Source: Actinomycetes bacterium | Lineage (GTDB): Bacteria > Actinomycetota > Acidimicrobiia > Acidimicrobiales > Microtrichaceae | DNA length: 64,000 nucleotides | NCBI GenBank assembly: GCA_024222295.1 | Contig: JAAEPF010000002.1 | Span: forward strand, 62,001-126,000 | Direction: 5' to 3' | Part shown: in pieces, positions 58,712 to 64,000 of the stretch | Layout of the letters: every line of letters starts with the position of its first letter | How positions within the stretch are numbered: the first letter of the stretch is position 1 | Made by a program: the position numbers and the translations under genes | Notes under the pieces: model-generated | The model's input: the letters and a program-made list of their open reading frames with translations, nothing else | What the model was told of the DNA's origin: nothing | The model's database searches: none

Positions 58712-59815
58712 GTGGGCAGCTACCTGATCGTCATGGTCGTCGCGGTCGCGGCGACAGCGATCTCCGTGCCCCCTTTGCGGGTGCTTTCGCGGCGCGCCGA
58801 GGCGATGGCGCACCCGAGCGACCGCAGCGTGCATGCGCACGCCACCCCGCTGCTCGGCGGTACCGCCCTGCTGATCGGCGTGCTCGCGGGGTTCGTCGCG
58901 GCCTGGTTCGTGCCCGACCTCGACCCCATCTTCACCACGCCGGGGAACCTCGTCGGAGTCGCCGCCGCGGCGGTTGTGATGTGGCTGACCGGCCTGGTGG
59001 ATGACCTGCGAGACATCTCGCCGCCCGCCAAGGTCGCCGGAATGGTCCTGTCCGGCTCCATGCTCACACTCGTCGGACTCACCATCATCTACTTCCGGGT
59101 GCCGTTCGTGGGCTTCACCGTGCTTCCGCCCGACCTGTCGGCACTGGTGACCGTCGTGTGGGTGATCGGCATGGCCAACCTGGTCAACCTGATCGACGGA
59201 CTCGACGGACTCGCCGCCGGCATCGTGGCGATCGCCTCCGGTGCGTTCTTCCTGTACGGATGGGCGTTGCTCGACGAGGGCGTGCTCGACCCCTCCAACG
59301 TGGGGCTTCTCGTCGCTGTCGCAACGGCCGGGGCGTGCATCGGGTTCCTGCCGTTCAACTTCAATCCGGCCAGCATCTTCATGGGCGATAGCGGAGCACT
59401 CATGCTCGGAGTGCTGCTCGCGTCCTCGACGGTGGCGGTCGGCGGCCAGTCCGATGACCCCTTCTCGGGTCAGTCGTGGTTCTTCTTCGCCCCGCTCATC
59501 CTGCCGTTGATCATCCTCGCGGTGCCGCTGATCGACACGTTGTTCGCGATCCTGCGCCGGGCCACCAAGCGGCGCGGCGTCGCCACGGCCGACAAGGAAC
59601 ACCTGCACCACCGGCTCATGGACCTCGGCCATGGGCACCGTCGCGCGGTGCTGATCATGTGGGCCTGGACGGCGGTGCTGTCGGGCTTCGTGCTGATTCC
59701 CGTCTACACCGGTCGCGGCGACGCGATCGTGCCGATCGGACTCGCCGCCCTGGCGCTGCTGCTGTTCACGCTTTTCGCGCCCACCATCATCCGCCGCGCC
59801 ACCGCCCGCTCCTGA
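58712..59815 (+). CDS. wecA: Polyprenyl-phosphate N-acetylglucosamine-1-phosphate transferase (WecA/TagO type)
   Basis: 367 aa, about 10-11 membrane helices. MAHPSDRSVHAHATPLLGG at the start, WLTGLVDDLRDISP, NLIDGLDGLAAG and NPASIFMGDSGALMLG (Asp residues of the active site), and the cytoplasmic loop DKEHLHHRLMDLGHGHR with the HxHHR-type motif. It starts lipid-linked synthesis of arabinogalactan or another wall polymer. Equivalent to M. tuberculosis rfe/wecA. Confidence 0.93.
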   Translation: MGSYLIVMVVAVAATAISVPPLRVLSRRAEAMAHPSDRSVHAHATPLLGGTALLIGVLAGFVAAWFVPDLDPIFTTPGNLVGVAAAAVVMWLTGLVDDLRDISPPAKVAGMVLSGSMLTLVGLTIIYFRVPFVGFTVLPPDLSALVTVVWVIGMANLVNLIDGLDGLAAGIVAIASGAFFLYGWALLDEGVLDPSNVGLLVAVATAGACIGFLPFNFNPASIFMGDSGALMLGVLLASSTVAVGGQSDDPFSGQSWFFFAPLILPLIILAVPLIDTLFAILRRATKRRGVATADKEHLHHRLMDLGHGHRRAVLIMWAWTAVLSGFVLIPVYTGRGDAIVPIGLAALALLLFTLFAPTIIRRATARS

Positions 59816-59860
59816 CGACGCCGGCTCGCGGTTCCTGCGGGCGGAGCGCCGGGTGGGGTC

Positions 59861-61594
59861 TCAGTCGACGAGGACGGTGTTGGTGTCCTTGCCGGACCGG
59901 ATGATGCTGCCGGCGTTGTTGCCGGTGGGCTCGCCGTCGGTGATCGTTTCCACGCCCGACACGAGCACGTGCTTCACACCGGTCGAGCCCGCATGCAGTC
60001 GGCCGCAGTCGCCGGGCAGGTCGTTGACGAGGGTCAGCATCTCGGAGTCGATCGTCTCGGGGTCGAACACGACCAGGTCGGCGATGTTGCCCTCGGCGAT
60101 GGTGCCGCGGTCCTTCAGACCGAACAGCTCGGCGGGCACCTGGGTGAGCATCTGTACTGCGCGTTCGACCGACACGAGCTTGCGGCCGCGCAGGCAGTCG
60201 CCGATGAAGCGGGTGGGATAGCCGGCTCCCTGCATGCGGTCGAGGTGTGCACCGGCATCGGAGCCACCGAGCATCACCGATGGGTGGTCCCACGCCTGGC
60301 GGCGTAGTTCCCAGGACTCGTCGTCGTTGTCGGTGGCGCCCGGCCAGAGCACGGTGCGCAGGTCTTCGGCGAGCACGATGTCGAGCAGTGTGTCGAAGGG
60401 GTTGTCGTCGCCGCGTTCCTCGGCGATGTCACAGACGCGGCGACCGCTCAGGCCCTCGTTGGCCTCGGAGTAGGTGTCGCCGATCACGTAGATGTCCCAG
60501 CCGGTGAGGCGGGCGAACACTCCGGCGTCGGGGCTGGCCGCGCGATCCTGCATGAAGCGCCGCACCTCGGGGTCGCGGAGCTTCTCCATGCGTTCCGGCA
60601 CGGGCAGCCCGAGGATGTCTCCCCAGTCCGGCATCATGTTCAGTGCGCAGTAGTTGAGGAAGCTCATGTTCATGGGCACGATCACCGGCATGGTGAGCGC
60701 AACCACCTTTGCGCCTTCCTCGGCGCAGCGGTCCATGGCATCGAGCTGGTTCCTGTAGCGCTCGGGGGCGTGGCTGTCGACGGTGAGCACGTTCCAGTTG
60801 AGGGGCCGCTTGCCGGTTCGCGAGAACTGGATCATGAAGTCGACTTCATCGTCCTCGAAGCCATCTAGGCAGCCGTCGGACGCGAACTCGAGCGTCGTGC
60901 CCTCGTGTTCGGACACGACCGACGCGAGCTGGAACAGCTCGTCCTCGGTGGCCCAGCGGGAGGCGACCGGCTCACCGTCGCCGTCGGAGTGGGTGCGTGC
61001 ACGGGTGGTTGAGAACCCGAGTGCACCCGCTTCGATGCTCTCCGAGAGCAGGGCCTTCATTGCTTCGACCTGCTCGGGGCTCGCCTCGTTGCCCACGGCG
61101 TCGGCGCCCATGACCTTGCGGCGAAGGGCGCAGTGGCCCACGAGGAAGGCGGCGTTGACGCCGAGGCTGCCGTCGAGCCGTTCGAGATACCCCTCCATCG
61201 AGGTCCAGGTCCAGTCGACGCCCTTGGCGAGGGCTTCGAGTGGCATGCCCTCCACCTTGGCCATCATGCGAGCGGTGTACTCGCCGTCGCCCTCGATGAC
61301 GGGTGCGAGAGTGAAGCCGCAGTTGCCTGCGATCACTGTGGTGACACCGTGGACATTGGACGGTGAGGCCGACGGGTCCCACAGCAGCTGTGCGTCGTAG
61401 TGGGTGTGGGGGTCCACGAACCCGGGGCAGACGACCAGTCCTGTGGCATCGATTGTGCGGGCGGCGCCGTCCAGCCGTTCAGAGCCGGTCGCCTCGATGG
61501 CGACTATGCGTCCGTCGTCGATGCCCAGGTCTGCTGTTCTGGAGGGCGCTCCGGTCCCGTCGACGATGGTTGCGTTGCGGATGGCCAGGTCCAC
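59861..61594 (-). CDS. N-acyl-D-amino-acid deacylase family amidohydrolase
   Basis: 577 aa. Metal-dependent amidohydrolase: PGFVDPHTHYDAQLLWDP (HxH), VIAGNCGFTLAP, VGHCALR, and GGSDAGAHLD near the C-terminus. This resembles D-aminoacylases, which cleave N-acyl groups from D-amino acids, though many homologues have unknown substrates. GTG 61594 with a GAGGAG site fits the family N-terminus; the ORF remains open to 61663 but that would overlap the operator. No signal peptide. Confidence 0.85.
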   Translation of the reverse strand: MDLAIRNATIVDGTGAPSRTADLGIDDGRIVAIEATGSERLDGAARTIDATGLVVCPGFVDPHTHYDAQLLWDPSASPSNVHGVTTVIAGNCGFTLAPVIEGDGEYTARMMAKVEGMPLEALAKGVDWTWTSMEGYLERLDGSLGVNAAFLVGHCALRRKVMGADAVGNEASPEQVEAMKALLSESIEAGALGFSTTRARTHSDGDGEPVASRWATEDELFQLASVVSEHEGTTLEFASDGCLDGFEDDEVDFMIQFSRTGKRPLNWNVLTVDSHAPERYRNQLDAMDRCAEEGAKVVALTMPVIVPMNMSFLNYCALNMMPDWGDILGLPVPERMEKLRDPEVRRFMQDRAASPDAGVFARLTGWDIYVIGDTYSEANEGLSGRRVCDIAEERGDDNPFDTLLDIVLAEDLRTVLWPGATDNDDESWELRRQAWDHPSVMLGGSDAGAHLDRMQGAGYPTRFIGDCLRGRKLVSVERAVQMLTQVPAELFGLKDRGTIAEGNIADLVVFDPETIDSEMLTLVNDLPGDCGRLHAGSTGVKHVLVSGVETITDGEPTGNNAGSIIRSGKDTNTVLVD

Positions 61595-61632
61595 GGCGTG
61601 CTCCTCGGGTGGATGTGCGGAGAGTTTGCAGC

Positions 61633-61655
61633 AAATCTGACGGTCTGTCAGATTT
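61633..61655. promoter_or_regulatory. TetR-type operator between divergent genes
   Basis: Perfect inverted repeat with 9-bp arms AAATCTGAC (61633-61641) and GTCAGATTT (61647-61655) and spacer GGTCT. It lies 38 bp before the deacylase start and 69 bp before the binding-protein start, so one repressor dimer pair could control both. Confidence 0.65.
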
Positions 61656-61724
61656 GTGGCCATCGTGCCAGAACTGATCGCTCACGGGCAACGTGTCCGG
61701 GGTGGGGGAAACCGGGGAGAACAG

Positions 61725-63155
61725 ATGCGCAAGGCTTGGCTCGCAGCTTTGGCGGTGGTCCTTGTGGCCACTTCGTGTGCCGCGAGGAACAAGGACGAGG
61801 CCGCCACCGAGAACGAGGAAGGCGGCGAGGCCAACACCGAGGAATCGACCTCGGAGCCGACCACCGGCGACAAGTTCGGCGACATGGAGTCGCCCTGCGG
61901 CCCGGGTGAGATGACGGTGGAGGAATCCGAGAGCGCGGGCTCCCCTGACAAGATGCTGCTCGGAGTGGCCAACGACCGATCCTCCACGATCCGCCCCGGA
62001 CTCAACAAGGAACTCTGGGACACCTCCCAGGCGTTTGCCGCATGGTGCAACGCCCAGGGCGGAATCGGAGGCCTCGAGATCGAGCTCGTCGACATCGACG
62101 GCAAGCTGCTGGAGGTGGAGGCGTCGATGGCGGAGGCCTGCAACGGCGTGTTCATGCTCGTCGGCGGCGGTCAGGTGCAGGACAACCTGCAGTTCTCCGG
62201 GAAGCCCGAATCGGACTTCCACGAGTGCGTGCTCGCCGACATCCCCGGGTTCGCCGTGTCTCCCGAGAAGTCCGAGTCGAACGGCCAGATCCAGCCGATC
62301 CCGCACCCGTTGTCGGAGGCTCCGTCGTTGTGGATCCGCCAGTTCCAGCAGCTGCACCCCGAAGAGGCCGAGTCGATGGTGGAGGTCTGGGGCGAGCTGC
62401 CCGCCATGGAGACCGTCAAGGAGCAGACTGTCGCGATCTTCGACGCCGAGGGCGTCGAGAACGCCGGCGTGTTCCCGTACCCCGTGACCGGCCTCGCCGA
62501 CTGGACCCCGCTCGCCCAGCAGATCATCGCCACCGGATCCCAGTCCCTGCACTTCGTCGGTGAGCCGACCAACTTCGCGGCCCTCGTGAAGACGCTGCGC
62601 GAGCAGGGCTGGGAGGGTTATCCGGTTGTCGAGACCAACATCTATGACCAGGTGTACGTCGACGCCGCCGGTGCCGACAAGGCTGCCGACACGCTGATCC
62701 GCTCGATCTTCCATCCCTTCGAGGAAGCCGACAAGTGGCCGGCAGTGCAGCAGTACATCGACATCCTCAACGACAATGTCGATGACCCCAAGATCGCGCT
62801 GCTCGGCATGCAGAGCTTCTCCGGTTGGCTCCTGTTCGCCGACTCCGCCAGGGCTTGCGGTGAGGCCAACGACGGCGTCGTCACCCGGGACTGTGTGCTC
62901 GAGACGGCCGCGGAAGTCGATGACTGGACAGCCGGTGGGCTTCACGCTCCGACCAACCCCGGTCCCGAAGGTGGTGGCTCGCCGGTTTGCGGCATGCTCA
63001 TCCGGGTCACCGAGAGCGGTGAATTCGAGCGGTACTTCCCCGAGATCGGCAGCGAGGACGACGATCTCGACGGCTTCGGTTGCGACGACACCGCAGTGGT
63101 GGACGTGCCGGCCAACGCAGGACTCGGCGTCACGAGCGACAAGCAGCCCATCTGA
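61725..63155 (+). CDS. Substrate-binding lipoprotein, paralogue 3
   Basis: 476 aa. Lipobox VATSC (Cys18), acidic Glu/Thr-rich linker (about 20-50), then the type 1 periplasmic-binding domain shared with the proteins at 50104 and 51629 (GVANDRSSTIRPGLNKELWDTSQAF; GGGQVQDNLQFSGKPESDFHECVLADIPGF). Unlike them it is directly upstream of a LivH-type permease, so it is probably the binding protein of that ABC importer. GGGGAG ribosome-binding site. Ligand unknown. Confidence 0.9.
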   Translation: MRKAWLAALAVVLVATSCAARNKDEAATENEEGGEANTEESTSEPTTGDKFGDMESPCGPGEMTVEESESAGSPDKMLLGVANDRSSTIRPGLNKELWDTSQAFAAWCNAQGGIGGLEIELVDIDGKLLEVEASMAEACNGVFMLVGGGQVQDNLQFSGKPESDFHECVLADIPGFAVSPEKSESNGQIQPIPHPLSEAPSLWIRQFQQLHPEEAESMVEVWGELPAMETVKEQTVAIFDAEGVENAGVFPYPVTGLADWTPLAQQIIATGSQSLHFVGEPTNFAALVKTLREQGWEGYPVVETNIYDQVYVDAAGADKAADTLIRSIFHPFEEADKWPAVQQYIDILNDNVDDPKIALLGMQSFSGWLLFADSARACGEANDGVVTRDCVLETAAEVDDWTAGGLHAPTNPGPEGGGSPVCGMLIRVTESGEFERYFPEIGSEDDDLDGFGCDDTAVVDVPANAGLGVTSDKQPI

Positions 63156-63269
63156 GCTGCAGTCCTGGCGAACCGAGCGCGGCGCGATCCGCTCCGAAGG
63201 GGTGACCGCACCGCCTAAGGTTCTCGGACCTGCCAACGGGCGACCCACGAAGCGGACCGGCACGAACCA

Positions 63270-64000
63270 GTGGACAAGTTCCTGACATTCACAGTCCTCG
63301 GACTGTCACAGGCCGCGATCTTCGCGATCGCGTCGAGCGGCCTGGTCGTGACCTACACGACCTCGGGCATCTTCAACTTCGCGCACGGCGCGTTCGGGAT
63401 GATGGCCGCGTTCACCTACTGGCAGGTCCACGTGTCGTGGGGCGTGCCCACCTGGCCCGCATTCTTCCTGGTGGTGCTGGTGATCGCGCCGCTGTTCGGC
63501 GCCGGTGTCGAACGCTTCATCATGCGCGGCATCGAGGGCGCGCAGGAGGTCGTGAAGATCGTGGTGACCGTGTCACTCATGGTCGCGCTCATATTCATCG
63601 CCCTGTGGATCTGGCCGGAGGACCGCGCACGACCACTCGGCGCCCTCGTGGAAGGTGGTGACCTCAAGGTGGCTGGGGTCACCCTCACCGGCCAGCGTCT
63701 GCTCACCATCGGCATCGCGGTGATCGTGGCGATCGCGCTCAGGTTTATCCTGCGGGGCACCCGCTTGGGCATCGCCATGCGCGCCGTGGTGGACGACCGC
63801 TCGTTGTTGCAGCTCAACGGCGGCCGTCCCGGCCGCACATCGATGTTGTCGTGGGCCCTGGGTGCGTCGCTCGCGGCCGTCTCCGGCGTGCTCATCGGAG
63901 CCGAGCAGGCCCCATCGGTCATCCCGCTGACGCTGTTGGTGGTCAACGCCTATGCGGCGGCGGTGGTGGGCAGGCTGAGGAGCATCCCGGGGGCGTTCCT
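63270..64000 (+). CDS. livH: Branched-chain-amino-acid-type ABC permease (LivH), cut by window end
   Basis: 243 codons visible, open at the right edge. GTG 63270 starts VDKFLTFTVLGLSQAAIFAI; the family signature GLVVTYTTSGIFNFAHGAFGMMAAFT follows. Later come helices with RGTRLGIAMRAVVDDRSLLQLNG, the usual cytoplasmic loop, and an incomplete NAYAAAVVGRLRSIPGAF. It would form the channel with LivM-type and ATPase subunits expected beyond the window. 114 bp after the paralogue-3 gene. Confidence 0.9.
   Translation, partial: MDKFLTFTVLGLSQAAIFAIASSGLVVTYTTSGIFNFAHGAFGMMAAFTYWQVHVSWGVPTWPAFFLVVLVIAPLFGAGVERFIMRGIEGAQEVVKIVVTVSLMVALIFIALWIWPEDRARPLGALVEGGDLKVAGVTLTGQRLLTIGIAVIVAIALRFILRGTRLGIAMRAVVDDRSLLQLNGGRPGRTSMLSWALGASLAAVSGVLIGAEQAPSVIPLTLLVVNAYAAAVVGRLRSIPGAF

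Overview
The window is about 64 kb of GC-rich DNA from an actinobacterium. Evidence for this is a WhiB-family regulator, a PdtaS-type histidine kinase, DUF3107, the SCO1664/DUF3090/histidine-phosphatase trio, an F420-hydrogenase-beta-type protein, and the argS-lysA-hom-thrC-rho-rpmE-prfA-prmC order also found in Mycobacterium. A System I (Ccm) cytochrome c maturation cluster is unusual for mainstream Actinobacteria and suggests the class Acidimicrobiia or a relative; this placement is inference. Genes are densely packed. Same-strand neighbours often overlap by 4 bp (ATGA, GTGA and apparently CTGA), and many first genes look leaderless, with a -10 box 6-7 nt before the start codon.

Layout. 1-5.5 kb: ccmC-ccmD-ccmE-ccmF-ccmG-ccmH/I operon ending at a strong hairpin. 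5.6-8.8 kb: a lipoprotein, an AtuA-type protein and its small partner separated by an antisense phosphatase. 8.8-12.5 kb: Fe-S block (HAD hydrolase, cysteine desulfurase, SufR-like regulator; divergent Mrp ATPase). 12.6-14.9 kb: a 47-bp palindrome, a PLP enzyme and a glycosyltransferase. 14.9-21 kb: DUF3107, two ArsA-like ATPases, the PdtaS-like kinase, an unknown membrane protein and WhiB. 21-25.2 kb: glycerophosphodiesterase, etfBA and a FAD sugar-lactone oxidase. 25.2-29.7 kb: SCO1664 kinase-fold protein, DUF3090, histidine phosphatase, type-5 uracil-DNA glycosylase, a flippase-like membrane protein and a lipoprotein. 30-37.1 kb: F420-type oxidoreductase, acyl-CoA dehydrogenase, methyltransferase, LCP ligase and an antiporter.

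37.2-50.1 kb: tRNA-Arg(CCG), a cupin, then argS-lysA, an AbiEi/DUF559-type gene between diverged direct repeats, hom-thrC, rho, rpmE, an unrecognised gene, prfA and prmC. 50.1-56.3 kb: a mostly minus-strand block (two paralogous substrate-binding lipoproteins, a zinc dehydrogenase, a cyclic-nucleotide-binding protein, a thiolase-like protein) that separates prmC from rpiB-glyA-wecA (56.9-59.8 kb; preceded by a 2OG-Fe(II) oxygenase). 59.9-64 kb: an N-acyl-D-amino-acid deacylase divergent from a third substrate-binding paralogue and a LivH-type permease that runs off the window end, with a TetR-type operator between them.

Most striking points: (1) two genes whose only workable upstream start is a CTG overlapping the preceding stop as CTGA; (2) two divergent gene pairs with 23 bp between start codons and outward -10 boxes sharing one TA; (3) 96-97-bp diverged direct repeats flanking the AbiEi/DUF559 gene; (4) an Asn/Gln/Gly-rich, repeat-built region in Rho; (5) an uncharacterised kinase-fold/zinc-ribbon/phosphatase operon; (6) three paralogous substrate-binding proteins with only one permease in view.
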